DNA from: Meinhardsimonia xiamenensis
Lineage (GTDB): Bacteria > Pseudomonadota > Alphaproteobacteria > Rhodobacterales > Rhodobacteraceae
Assembly: GCF_900102905.1 (NCBI RefSeq)
Contig: NZ_FNFV01000004.1
Span: 1 to 64,000 of the forward strand
Direction: 5' to 3'
Length of the DNA stretch: 64,000 nucleotides
A program made the position numbers and the translations under genes. The notes beneath the pieces were generated by a model. The model was given only the letters and a program-made list of their open reading frames with translations, had not been told where the DNA came from and made no database searches. This document shows positions 48,520 to 56,858 of this stretch, in pieces. Numbering within the stretch: position 1 is the first letter of the stretch; every line of letters starts with the position of its first letter.

Positions 48520-49749
48520 GTGCCGCCGGCGCGCTGTCTTGACGTCTCGCGCCTGATCAGCCGCGTGGGCCGCGGGCCGATGACCGGCGTCGACCGGGTC
48601 GAGTTCGCCTATCTCACCCATCTGCTCGAAAGGCCCGAGCCGCTGTTTCTGCTCAGCCGCACCGCGCTCGGCCATGTCCTGCTCGACAGGCACGGCGCGG
48701 AGACGCTGCGGGCGCTTCTCGCAGGGGAGCGGGAAAGCTGGGAGCGCCCCGATCTTCTCGCCACCCTTTTCCGCCGCCTGCCCGAGCCGCGGCGGCGGGC
48801 CGAGGCGACGCTGCGCCGGCTCGCCGTGGCGCGTGCCCGGCGGGGGCGGCTTGGTCGCATGCTTGCGCGCCACCTGCCGCCCGGCAGCGTCTATTTCAAC
48901 GTGGGTCATGCCAACCTGACCGAGGAGGTGCTCGCCGCGTGGCAGGGATTGCCCGGGGCGCGCATCGCCGTTCTGATCCATGATACCATTCCGCTTGACC
49001 ACCCCGAATTCCAGCGCCCCGGCACCTCGGACCGGTTCGCCGCGATGCTGGCGCGTGTCGCCCGGCGGACCGAGCTCATCATCTGCAATTCCGCCTTCAC
49101 CGAGACGCGCCTGCGCCACTGGCTCGCGCGCCTCGCCCCCGGCGCCTCCCCGAGGAGCCTCGTCGCGCATCTGGGTGTGGAACCTGCGCCGCCCGATGCC
49201 TCGCTGCTGCCGGAAAGCGTTCGGGCGGCGGGCACGTACTTCGTCTGCGTCGGCACCATCGAGCCGCGCAAGAACCACGCACTTCTCCTCGATGTGTGGG
49301 AGGCGCTCGAGCGCGATCTCGGAGCCCGCCACACGCCGCCGCTCATTCTTGCCGGCAGCCGTGGATGGGAGAACCGCGACGTCTTCGCCCGCCTTGACGT
49401 CATCGCCGCGCGTGGCGGATCGGTGCGCGAGTTGCCCGGCCTTGCCGACGCGGCCTTGTCGGCGCTGATCGCCGGTTCGGCAGGGCTGCTGTTTCCGAGC
49501 CGGGCCGAGGGTTTCGGCCTGCCGCCGGCCGAGGCCGCGGCGCTGGGCGCACGTGTCCTTTGTGCCGATCTTCCCGTCTACCGGGAGTTTCTAGACGATT
49601 ACCCGGTTTACGCAAAGCCCGACGACATGTATTTCTGGCTGCAAACAACAGGACGTTGGGCGGCAGACATACGGGCAGACCGCAGAGCCGGGGCATTCCG
49701 CCCGCCGCGCTGGTCGGAGCACTTCAGATGCGTCTTGAGTGCGATATGA
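48520..49749 (+). CDS. Glycosyltransferase, GT-B fold (family 4 type)
   Basis: This protein of about 409 residues has the C-terminal GT-B domain of family 4: FVCVGTIEPRKNHALLLDVW (residues about 232-251), then LILAGSRGWENRD, and the donor-binding LFPSRAEGFGLPPAEAAALG. The N-terminal domain contains SVYFNVGHANLTEEVL and VLIHDTIPLDHPEFQ. I chose the GTG at 48520, one base after the galE stop; an ATG at 48478 and a TTG at 48508 are alternatives that overlap galE. The donor sugar is unknown. Confidence 0.88.
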   Translation: MPPARCLDVSRLISRVGRGPMTGVDRVEFAYLTHLLERPEPLFLLSRTALGHVLLDRHGAETLRALLAGERESWERPDLLATLFRRLPEPRRRAEATLRRLAVARARRGRLGRMLARHLPPGSVYFNVGHANLTEEVLAAWQGLPGARIAVLIHDTIPLDHPEFQRPGTSDRFAAMLARVARRTELIICNSAFTETRLRHWLARLAPGASPRSLVAHLGVEPAPPDASLLPESVRAAGTYFVCVGTIEPRKNHALLLDVWEALERDLGARHTPPLILAGSRGWENRDVFARLDVIAARGGSVRELPGLADAALSALIAGSAGLLFPSRAEGFGLPPAEAAALGARVLCADLPVYREFLDDYPVYAKPDDMYFWLQTTGRWAADIRADRRAGAFRPPRWSEHFRCVLSAI

Positions 49750-49797
49750 TGCCCGCCGTGTCGCGCTGTCGCCGAACGGCCGGCGAGAGGATGGCAA

Positions 49798-50808
49798 GTG
49801 GGAGTGTTGCGGTCATACCGCCTGCGGCTCGAGCGCAAGCGCCGGCTGTGGCGCGCCTTCCGCAAGCGCCGGGAACTTGACCGCGTCGCCGACCGCACCG
49901 CGCAGATCCGCGAGGGCGACATTCTGCTGTTCTCGACCCTGCGCAACGAGCGGGTTCGGCTTGACTATTTTCTCGACTACTACCGCGGGCTCGGGGTCAA
50001 CCATTTCCTGATGGTCGACAACGCCTCCGACGACGGCTCGGCCGAGTATCTCGCCAGCCAACCCGATGTCTCGCTCTGGCATACCGCTCACAGCTACAAG
50101 CGCGCGCGCTTCGGGATGGACTGGCTCACCTGGCTCATGCGCCGTCATGCGCATGGGCACTGGGCGGTGACGGTGGATGTTGACGAGTTCCTCGTCTATC
50201 CCTTCTGCGACACCCGGCCCCTGCGCGCGCTGACCGACTGGCTGGACGCTTCGTCGATCCGCTCCTTCAGCGCCATGATCCTCGACATGTATCCCAAGGG
50301 ACCGGTCAACGAGGCCGCCTATACGGCGGGGCAGGATCCGTTCGAGGTGGCCTGCTGGTTCGACTCCGGCAACTACACCATTCAGCGCAACGCGAAATAC
50401 GGCAATCTGTGGATCCAGGGCGGGCCCAGGGCGCGGATGTTCTTTACAGAGCGACCCGAGCGCGCCCCGGCTCTCAACAAGGTGCCGCTGGTCAAATGGC
50501 ACCGCAGTTATGCCTATGTCAGTTCGACCCACACGCTGCTGCCGCGCGGGCTCAATCTCGTCTATGACGAGTGGGGCGGCGAAAAGGCCTCGGGCTGCCT
50601 GTTGCATGCGAAGTTTCTCGGCATGCTCAAGGAGAAGGCCGAGGAAGAGTTGGAGCGCCGCCAGCACTATGCCAACAGCTTCGAATACCGCGTCTACCGC
50701 CAGCGGCTGAGCGACAATCCAGATTTCTGGAACCGCTGGTCGGAGAAATACATCAACTGGCGGCAGCTGGAGATACTGGGCCTGATGTCGCGGGGGAACT
50801 GGGCATGA
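49798..50808 (+). CDS. Glycosyltransferase family 2 (GT92-like) protein
   Basis: This 336-residue enzyme has a basic N-terminus, then ILLFSTLRNERVRLDYFLDY (residues about 42-61) and HFLMVDNASDDGSAEYL, with the likely metal-binding acidic motif TVDVDEFLVYP (about 124-134). LVKWHRSYAYVSSTHTLLPR follows. The pattern matches the Glyco_tranf_2_4 group, which includes enzymes that add sugars in bacterial surface polysaccharides. The start is GTG at 49798. The stop overlaps the next start by four bases. Confidence 0.88.
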   Translation: MGVLRSYRLRLERKRRLWRAFRKRRELDRVADRTAQIREGDILLFSTLRNERVRLDYFLDYYRGLGVNHFLMVDNASDDGSAEYLASQPDVSLWHTAHSYKRARFGMDWLTWLMRRHAHGHWAVTVDVDEFLVYPFCDTRPLRALTDWLDASSIRSFSAMILDMYPKGPVNEAAYTAGQDPFEVACWFDSGNYTIQRNAKYGNLWIQGGPRARMFFTERPERAPALNKVPLVKWHRSYAYVSSTHTLLPRGLNLVYDEWGGEKASGCLLHAKFLGMLKEKAEEELERRQHYANSFEYRVYRQRLSDNPDFWNRWSEKYINWRQLEILGLMSRGNWA

Positions 50809-52511
50809 AGGTGGGCTTCGTGATGCTCGTGCACGAGGCGCTCGACCGCGCCCAGCAGGTCGCGCGGCACTGGGCGCGCCAGGGCGCGCCGGTGGTGATC
50901 CATGTCGATCGCCGCGTTGCCGCAGCGGACTTCCAGCGCCTCAAGGATGCCCTGTCCGACCTCGAGCAGGTGCGCTTCGCCCGCCGGTTCCGCTGCGAAT
51001 GGGGCACCTGGTCGCTGGTGCAGGCGAGCCAGGCCGGCTCGGAACTGATGCTCGAGACCTTTCCCGAGGTCACCCACGTGTATCTTGCCAGCGGCTCGTG
51101 CCTGCCGCTGCGCCCGCTCAGTGATCTCGAAGCGTATCTCGCCGCGCACCCCGGCATTGATTTCATCGAGTCGGTGACCACCGAAGACGTGCCGTGGACG
51201 GTCGGCGGCCTGGATCAGGAGCGGTTCACGTTGCGCTTTCCCTTCTCGTGGAAGCGTCACCGACGGCTCTTTGATGGCTATGTGAGGCTTCAGCGCCGCC
51301 TCGGACTGCGCCGCCGCATACCCGAGGGGCTCACCCCGCATCTGGGCAGCCAGTGGTGGTGCCTCACCCGCGAAACGCTGACGGCCATACTCACCGATCC
51401 GCGGCGGTCCGAATTCGACCGTTACTTCGCCAAGGTCTGGATTCCGGACGAAGGCTATTACCAGACTTTGGCGCGGCTGCACTCCCGGCAGATCGAAAGC
51501 CGTTCGCTGACGCTTTCGAAGTTCGATTTCCAGGGCAAGCCGCACATCTTTTACGACGATCATCTGCAGCTCCTGCGCCGCTCGGACTGTTTCGTGGCCC
51601 GCAAGATCTGGCCACATGCGCACCGGCTCTACGACGCCTTTCTCGACCCCTCGAACGCGATCATGACCGGCGCCGAGCCGAACCCCGGCAAGATCGACCG
51701 CGTGTTCGCCAAGGCAGTGGAGCGGCGCACGCGCGGCCGTCCGGGGCTCTACATGCAGAGCCGTTTTCCCAACCCCGGCTGGGAAAACGGCAAGACCTGC
51801 GCGCCCTACTCCGTGTTCGAAGGCTTCGCCGAGCTTTTCGAGGATTTCGAGGAGTGGCTCGCGCGGCTTACCGGCGCGCGCGTTCACGGGCATCTCTACG
51901 CGCCCGAGCGTGCCGAGTTCACGGGCCGGCAGCCGATCTATACTGGCGGGCTCAGTGACAACGCGAAACTGCGCGACTACAACCCGCAGGCGTTTCTGAC
52001 CAGCCTGATCTGGAACACGCGCGGTGAACATCAGGCGTTTCAGTTCGGTCCCCGCGACAACCAGACGATTGGCGAGTTCTTCGCCACGGATTCGAATGCC
52101 CAGGTCTGGGTCATCACGGGGGCCTGGGCGGTGCCGCTCTTTCGCTCGCGCCGCGATTTCGCCGAGCTCCGCAAGGAAGCGGCACGGCTGCAGAAGATCG
52201 AGGCGGCGCATCTTGATGTGCTGCGCTCGCCTCACCGCAAGGCAAGGGTGCGTATCTGGACGATGGCCGATTTCGTCGAGGCGCCGATGGAGCCTTTGCA
52301 GGCGATCGTTGACGAGATCGGTGCCCGCGGCGCGAAGCGTCTGACGGAGGTGCCGCGCATGGTCGATCTCACCGGTTTCGGCAGCTTCCTGCAGAGGCTC
52401 AAGAATGCCGGCATGAAGCCGCATCTCATGGGGGATTTCCCGGTCGGAGACGGCGCTGGGGCGGGTTCCCGCACGCCGTCGCCGCGCCCCAATGCCGCCG
52501 GGATGCGCTGA
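50805..52511 (+). CDS. Core-2/I-branching type N-acetylglucosaminyltransferase with a C-terminal domain of unknown function
   Basis: This 568-residue protein has an N-terminal branching-transferase domain (GT14; residues about 1-260): KVGFVMLVHEALDRAQQVAR, VVIHVDRRVA, VYLASGSCLPLRPLSDLEAY, LGSQWWCLTRETL and DEGYYQTLA. The C-terminal half (about 275-545) carries GLYMQSRFPNPGWENGKTC, APYSVFEGFAELFEDFEEWL and FLTSLIWNTRGEHQAFQFGP, a domain I know only as an uncharacterised family from Rhodobacteraceae. It is coupled to the GT gene before it (ATGA) and lies directly before the sulfotransferase-like gene. Confidence 0.85.
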   Translation: MKVGFVMLVHEALDRAQQVARHWARQGAPVVIHVDRRVAAADFQRLKDALSDLEQVRFARRFRCEWGTWSLVQASQAGSELMLETFPEVTHVYLASGSCLPLRPLSDLEAYLAAHPGIDFIESVTTEDVPWTVGGLDQERFTLRFPFSWKRHRRLFDGYVRLQRRLGLRRRIPEGLTPHLGSQWWCLTRETLTAILTDPRRSEFDRYFAKVWIPDEGYYQTLARLHSRQIESRSLTLSKFDFQGKPHIFYDDHLQLLRRSDCFVARKIWPHAHRLYDAFLDPSNAIMTGAEPNPGKIDRVFAKAVERRTRGRPGLYMQSRFPNPGWENGKTCAPYSVFEGFAELFEDFEEWLARLTGARVHGHLYAPERAEFTGRQPIYTGGLSDNAKLRDYNPQAFLTSLIWNTRGEHQAFQFGPRDNQTIGEFFATDSNAQVWVITGAWAVPLFRSRRDFAELRKEAARLQKIEAAHLDVLRSPHRKARVRIWTMADFVEAPMEPLQAIVDEIGARGAKRLTEVPRMVDLTGFGSFLQRLKNAGMKPHLMGDFPVGDGAGAGSRTPSPRPNAAGMR

Positions 52512-52512
52512 G

Positions 52513-53949
52513 ATGTCAGGACGTTTCGACTACTTCATTCTCCTCGCCGAAATGCGCACCGGCTCGAATTTTCTGGAGGAGAACATCAACACCTATCCGG
52601 GGCTGCATTGCTACGGCGAGCTTTTCAATCCGCATTTCATCGGCCACGCCCGGCAGACGGAGCTGCTGGGCGTCGACCTTGCCTCGCGGGAGCGCGATCC
52701 GCTGGCGCTTCTGGCGCGCATTCGCGAGAAAACCGGCGGCGTTCCGGGGTTTCGCTTCTTTCATGACCATGACCCCCGCATCCTCGATCACTGCCTGAAT
52801 GACCCGCGTTGTGCCAAGGTCGTGCTCACCCGCAATCCCCTCGACAGCTACATTTCGCTGAAGATCGCCAGCCAGACCGGGCAATGGCGGCTCAACGACA
52901 TGAAATTCGCCAAGTCCGCGAAAGTGCGCTTCGATGGCGCGGAATTCGAGGCGCATCTGAACCGGCTGCAGGAATTTCAGCTGCGGGTGCAGCGCGCCCT
53001 GCAGGTGACCGGGCAGACGGCCTTCTACATCGGCTATGACGATCTGCAGGATGTGGAGGTGCTCAACGGGCTCGCGCGTTTTCTTGGCAGCGAGGGCGAG
53101 AGGCGGCAGATCGCTCACATCACCAAGGTGCAGAATCCTGGTGGCTTCGAAGAGAAGGTGACGAATTTCGGCGAGATGCAGGCGGTACTGGCGCGCATCG
53201 ACCGTTTCGACCTCTCGCGCACCCCGAATTTCGAGCCGCGCCGCGGTCCGGCCGTCCCCGGCTGGGTGGCGGCGGCCCGTACGCCGGTCATCTATATGCC
53301 CGTTCGCTCGGGAGTGGAAGCGGCGGTGGAGCGCTGGCTTGCCGCGCTCGACGGGGAGGATGTTGCGGGACTGCAGCGCAATTTCACGCAGAAGACCCTG
53401 CGCCAGTGGTGGCGCCGCGTCGGGGCACATCGCGGGTTCACCGTCCTGCGCCACCCGGTGGAGCGGCTCTGGTGGGCGTTCGCCGCGCTGATCCTTCCCG
53501 AGGATGTGCCGCAATTTGCCGAGATACGCGAGACGCTGAGAACCGTTTACAACGTGCCGATCCCGAAGAGCCTTCCCCCCGAGGGAATCGGCAGGGAGGA
53601 GGCGCGCGCGGGCTTTCTGGGCTTTGCCCGCTTCGTCAGGGGCAATCTGGGCGGCCAGACCTCGATCCGGGTCGATCCGCACTGGGCTTCTCAGGACATG
53701 GTGTTGCAGGGCTTCGCGCGCTTCGCCTCTCCCGACATGATCCTGCGCGAAGAGACAATCGAGCAGGGCCTGGCCCAGCTCTGTGCCCAGCTCGGGGTGG
53801 AATGCCCCGCCTGGCAGCCTGCGGCCGAGCCGTCGGGCGTGCCGCCCCTTGCCGAAATCTACGACGGCGAGATCGAGGCGGCAACGCGCGCCATCTACCG
53901 GCGCGACTATCTTGCCTTCGGCTTTGCCGACTGGACGCCGCGCGGATGA
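52513..53949 (+). CDS. Two-part sulfotransferase-like protein (Stf0-type N-terminus)
   Basis: This 478-residue protein has an N-terminal Stf0-like domain. The 5'-phosphosulfate loop is in FILLAEMRTGSNFLEENINT (residues about 6-25) and the 3'-phosphate site in KVVLTRNPLDSYISLKIA (about 103-120), both needed to bind PAPS. The C-terminal part (about 255-475) looks like a second sulfotransferase domain, with FTVLRHPVERLWWAFAALIL as its 3'-phosphate region. However, its P-loop (VIYMPVRSGVEAAVERW) is degenerate. It ends the glycan gene run, and sulfation of a surface polysaccharide is the most likely role. Confidence 0.85.
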   Translation: MSGRFDYFILLAEMRTGSNFLEENINTYPGLHCYGELFNPHFIGHARQTELLGVDLASRERDPLALLARIREKTGGVPGFRFFHDHDPRILDHCLNDPRCAKVVLTRNPLDSYISLKIASQTGQWRLNDMKFAKSAKVRFDGAEFEAHLNRLQEFQLRVQRALQVTGQTAFYIGYDDLQDVEVLNGLARFLGSEGERRQIAHITKVQNPGGFEEKVTNFGEMQAVLARIDRFDLSRTPNFEPRRGPAVPGWVAAARTPVIYMPVRSGVEAAVERWLAALDGEDVAGLQRNFTQKTLRQWWRRVGAHRGFTVLRHPVERLWWAFAALILPEDVPQFAEIRETLRTVYNVPIPKSLPPEGIGREEARAGFLGFARFVRGNLGGQTSIRVDPHWASQDMVLQGFARFASPDMILREETIEQGLAQLCAQLGVECPAWQPAAEPSGVPPLAEIYDGEIEAATRAIYRRDYLAFGFADWTPRG

Positions 53950-53964
53950 AGGGGGGCGCCCGGC

Positions 53965-54429
53965 TCAGGCGGCCTTTGTCGCGGCGCGTTCGGTGAGAAT
54001 CGCGTGGAGGATCGCCGGATCGTCATTGGCGCGCAGCTTCGCGCGAAGATCCGGGTCACGCATCATGCGCGAGATCAGGGCCAGGGCCTTGAGGTGCTCG
54101 ACCCCCGCGTTTTCGGGCGCGAAGAGTGCGAAGACCAGATCGACGGGCTTGCGATCCACCGCGTCGAATTCCACCGGCTTTTCCAGCCGCAGGAAAGCGC
54201 CGACCACGTGATCGAGGCCGCTCAGCCGCGCGTGCGGCAGCGCCACCCCTTCGCCCACGCCCGTCGGGCCAAGCGACTCACGCTCCTGCAGGGCATCGAG
54301 CGCCTCGCGCGCATTCACGCCGTAAACCGAGGCGGCTATCTCGGCCAGTTCCTGAAACAGGCGCTTCTTGCTGGTCGGGTTGGCGACAACCCGCACCGCC
54401 TTCGGAGTCAGAATCTCTGAAATTTCCAT
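53965..54429 (-). CDS. ptsN: PTS IIA-like nitrogen regulatory protein
   Basis: This 154-residue phosphoprotein of the PTS-Ntr system has the phosphorylated histidine in GVGEGVALPHARLSGLDHV (H66). MEISEILTPKAVRVVANPTS at the N-terminus and NAGVEHLKALALISRMMRD are family hallmarks. It links nitrogen and carbon state to regulators such as potassium transporters and sensor kinases in other bacteria. It lies 43 bases downstream of hpf, in the usual order. Confidence 0.96.
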   Translation of the reverse strand: MEISEILTPKAVRVVANPTSKKRLFQELAEIAASVYGVNAREALDALQERESLGPTGVGEGVALPHARLSGLDHVVGAFLRLEKPVEFDAVDRKPVDLVFALFAPENAGVEHLKALALISRMMRDPDLRAKLRANDDPAILHAILTERAATKAA

Positions 54430-54472
54430 GTTACCTGCTCTTGGCCGGCCGGGGTCCGGGGTGCGGCGGGGC

Positions 54473-55057
54473 TCAGCCCGCGGCCCCTGCGCTTGGGTCG
54501 ATCCAGCCAATGTTGCCATCTTCGCGACGGTAGACCACGTTGATCTCACCGTTTCGCTCGTTGCGGAAGACCAGAATAGCGGCACTCGCCAGCTCCATCT
54601 GCATGACGGCCTCACCGACCGAAACGGAAGGGATCACGGTCTGCGTCTCGGCGATGATCACCGGCTGCAGCGGCTCGGCTTCTTCCGCGCCGTCATCCCC
54701 TTCCGATGGCGCGAGGATATACGTCGCCCCGCCCGTCACTTCAACGGGCTCGGCGCGCTTGTGATGATGGTCGCGAAGCTTGCGCTTGTGGCGGCGCAAC
54801 TGTTTGTCCATTTTCTCGACGGCGCTGTCGAAGGCAGCATAGGCGTCGCCGCCCGTGGCATGACAGCGCGCCAAGAGCCCGGTGGACAGGTGCACCACGG
54901 CCTCGCAGGCGATCGCATGCGCCTCGGGCGAGAAGACGACATGGGCGTCAGTGGCACGCAGGGCGTATTTGTCCACCATGTCGGCAATCTCGTCCTGCAC
55001 GTGGGTCTGCAGGGCGGTGCCTATTTCCATGCCCTTGCCGCTGATCTGGTAGCGCAT
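54473..55057 (-). CDS. hpf: Ribosome hibernation-promoting factor, long form
   Basis: This 194-residue protein dimerises 70S ribosomes into inactive 100S particles. The N-terminal RaiA fold begins MRYQISGKGMEIGTALQTHV and includes DAYAAFDSAVEKMDKQLRRH. The C-terminal dimerisation domain (residues about 130-185) includes VIPSVSVGEAVMQMELASA and FRNERNGEINVVYRREDGNI. The start has GGAGGAAAG. Its first 69 bases lie inside a 309-base unit that is duplicated upstream, so a second copy of its start and 5' region sits nearer to lptB. Confidence 0.95.
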   Translation of the reverse strand: MRYQISGKGMEIGTALQTHVQDEIADMVDKYALRATDAHVVFSPEAHAIACEAVVHLSTGLLARCHATGGDAYAAFDSAVEKMDKQLRRHKRKLRDHHHKRAEPVEVTGGATYILAPSEGDDGAEEAEPLQPVIIAETQTVIPSVSVGEAVMQMELASAAILVFRNERNGEINVVYRREDGNIGWIDPSAGAAG

Positions 55058-55297
55058 CTTTCCTCCGGCTCGTGAAATTGAACGCCAATGGCGGTGCGGG
55101 AATGCTCCGCCCCCTCATTTGGACGTCCGGCGCGGCGGGCTGTCAACCATTGCGCCCCGCGCGTGTCAAGGGAGCCTGGCCGTTGACGCGACGGTCAGCG
55201 AATGGTGAACTCTTCGCCGAGATAGACCCGGCGCACGGCGGCGTCGGCAACGACCTCCTCGGTGGTTCCGCTCATCAGCACCTGGCCATCGTGAAGG
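54989..55297. repeat. Tandem duplication, copy 1 (309 bases)
   Basis: This unit is identical, base for base as far as I can compare, to 55298-55606 and directly abuts it. It holds the first 69 bases of hpf, the hpf 5' region and a detached copy of the last 103 bases of lptB. No shared bases flank the join, so it did not arise by recombination between obvious repeats. Confidence 0.95.
55141..55169 (-). promoter_or_regulatory. Candidate hpf promoter elements, duplicated at 55450-55478
   Basis: On the minus strand two TTGACA boxes occur (at 55164-55169 and 55141-55146) upstream of hpf. The nearer one leaves room for a -10 around CCAAAT at 55118-55123, 17 bases on. Because the region is inside the tandem repeat, the same boxes recur 309 bases upstream, so hpf may have two identical promoters. 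Confidence 0.3.
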
Positions 55298-55606
55298 CTC
55301 GTCCTGCACGTGGGTCTGCAGGGCGGTGCCTATTTCCATGCCCTTGCCGCTGATCTGGTAGCGCATCTTTCCTCCGGCTCGTGAAATTGAACGCCAATGG
55401 CGGTGCGGGAATGCTCCGCCCCCTCATTTGGACGTCCGGCGCGGCGGGCTGTCAACCATTGCGCCCCGCGCGTGTCAAGGGAGCCTGGCCGTTGACGCGA
55501 CGGTCAGCGAATGGTGAACTCTTCGCCGAGATAGACCCGGCGCACGGCGGCGTCGGCAACGACCTCCTCGGTGGTTCCGCTCATCAGCACCTGGCCATCG
55601 TGAAGG
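55298..55606. repeat. Tandem duplication, copy 2 (309 bases)
   Basis: Second identical copy. It holds the genuine 3' end of lptB (55504-55606), the lptB-hpf gap and a truncated copy of the hpf start (55298-55366, 23 codons). The truncated hpf copy has its own ribosome site and would read MRYQISGKGMEIGTALQTHV, then VQDE, then out-of-frame sequence to 55166. The complete hpf and lptB genes are both preserved. Confidence 0.95.
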
Positions 55607-56280
55607 ATGTACGCTCTGTCCACGATCTCGAGCGTCTCACGGACGTTGTGATCGGTGATGAGCACGCCGATGCCACGGTTCTTCAGGTCTGCCACCAGCG
55701 CACGGATGTCGCCAACCGCGATGGGGTCGACCCCGGCGAACGGCTCGTCGAGGAGCAGGTACCGAGGCTCGGATGCAAGCGCGCGGGCGATTTCCACGCG
55801 CCTGCGCTCGCCGCCCGAGAGCGACAGCGCCGATGACCGGCGCAGATGGGTGAGGGAGAATTCCTCGAGCAGCCGTTCCAGCCGTTCCCGCCGCTCGTCA
55901 CGGTTGCGGATGCGCAGCTCGAGAATGGCGCGGATGTTGTCCTCGACATTCATGCCGCGGAAAACGGACATCTCCTGCGGCAGATAGCCGATGCCGAGTC
56001 TTGCCCGCCGGTACATGGGCAGGAACGTCGCCTCCTGCCCATCGATCCGCACCTCACCCGCTTCGGGCGTGATGAGCCCGGCGATGGCATAGAAGGTGGT
56101 TGTCTTGCCCGAGCCGTTTGGCCCGAGAAGGGCAACCACCTCGCCACGGCGCAGATCGAGGCTGACGCCGCGGATCACCACGCGGCCGCGATAACCCTTC
56201 ATCAGGTCGCGCACGATCAGCCCGCCTGCGGGCTCGATACCGGACGCGCCGGGGCTCATGCTGTCGTCGCGCGCGGTCAC
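55504..56280 (-). CDS. lptB: LPS export ABC transporter ATP-binding protein
   Basis: This 258-residue ATPase drives lipopolysaccharide extraction from the inner membrane. Walker A is LLGPNGSGKTTTFYAIAGLI (residues about 52-71), the Q-loop region IGYLPQEMSVFRGMNVEDNI, the signature LSLSGGERRRVEIARALA and Walker B YLLLDEPFAGVDPIAV. The GTG at 56280 overlaps the lptA stop (GTGA), while the ATG at 56259 is an alternative start. Its 3' end lies in the duplicated unit but the gene is complete. Confidence 0.96.
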   Translation of the reverse strand: MTARDDSMSPGASGIEPAGGLIVRDLMKGYRGRVVIRGVSLDLRRGEVVALLGPNGSGKTTTFYAIAGLITPEAGEVRIDGQEATFLPMYRRARLGIGYLPQEMSVFRGMNVEDNIRAILELRIRNRDERRERLERLLEEFSLTHLRRSSALSLSGGERRRVEIARALASEPRYLLLDEPFAGVDPIAVGDIRALVADLKNRGIGVLITDHNVRETLEIVDRAYILHDGQVLMSGTTEEVVADAAVRRVYLGEEFTIR

Positions 56281-56858
56281 TGAGACTGCTTTGGCACGAG
56301 CAGGGTGTTGACGTTGCCTTCCATCAGCCCCTGTCCGGTGTCGAGACGGTAGGTGAGCCTGTCACCCGTCACCACCGTATCGTTCTGGGCCACGAGCACG
56401 TTGCCGGTCATCACGATGGTCTCGGTTGCCAGTTCGTACACGGCATGGTCGCCCTCCGCGATGTCGGGCTTGGCGCCGGGCTGGTCGGGCTTTGCCTGGA
56501 TCAGCACCACATTGCCATCGGCCGTGAGGCGGCGCACCTCGGTATAGCCACCTTCCTCGTTCGTCGTGTACTCGACGAGCAGTCTGTCTGCCTTGAGCGT
56601 CATGGAGCCCTGACGCGCGATGACGTTGACTTCGAAGAGAGCCGTGTTCGCCTCGCGGTCGAGGCGCAGCTTCTCTGAAGTGATCTCGATCGGCAGGCCG
56701 GAATCCTGACGGCCGAGGTCCATTGCCGCGCCTCCCTGCGCCGGAGGATCGGCGGTGATCGTGCCATCGCCCTGGGCAAGCGCCGGGCTCGCAGGCGGCA
56801 GGAAAAGCGTGGCGGCCATTGCGGTGCCAAGCATCATGAGCAAGCACAGGCGTCTCAC
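56277..56858 (-). CDS. lptA: LPS transport periplasmic protein LptA
   Basis: This 193-residue exported protein forms the periplasmic bridge for lipopolysaccharide. The GTG at 56858 gives a good signal peptide (RRLCLLMMLGTAMAATLFLP, cleaved after PALA) and has AAAGGA upstream; ATGs at 56837 and 56834 would shorten it. The OstA/LptA jellyroll is seen in LPIEITSEKLRLDREANTAL, VIARQGSMTLKADRLLVEY and VVTGDRLTYRLDTGQGLMEG. It is coupled to lptB. The gene normally found upstream, lptC, is not here. Confidence 0.93.
   Translation of the reverse strand: MRRLCLLMMLGTAMAATLFLPPASPALAQGDGTITADPPAQGGAAMDLGRQDSGLPIEITSEKLRLDREANTALFEVNVIARQGSMTLKADRLLVEYTTNEEGGYTEVRRLTADGNVVLIQAKPDQPGAKPDIAEGDHAVYELATETIVMTGNVLVAQNDTVVTGDRLTYRLDTGQGLMEGNVNTLLVPKQSQ

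Noticed and set aside
42634-53949. Reading the glycan region as an O-antigen locus of the Wzx/Wzy type
   Set aside because: No flippase or polymerase was recognised; the only exporter part is an ABC-2 permease.
55166-55366. A 66-codon minus-strand frame that begins like HPF
   Set aside because: It is the duplicated hpf start running out of frame into the stray lptB tail, a by-product of the tandem repeat.
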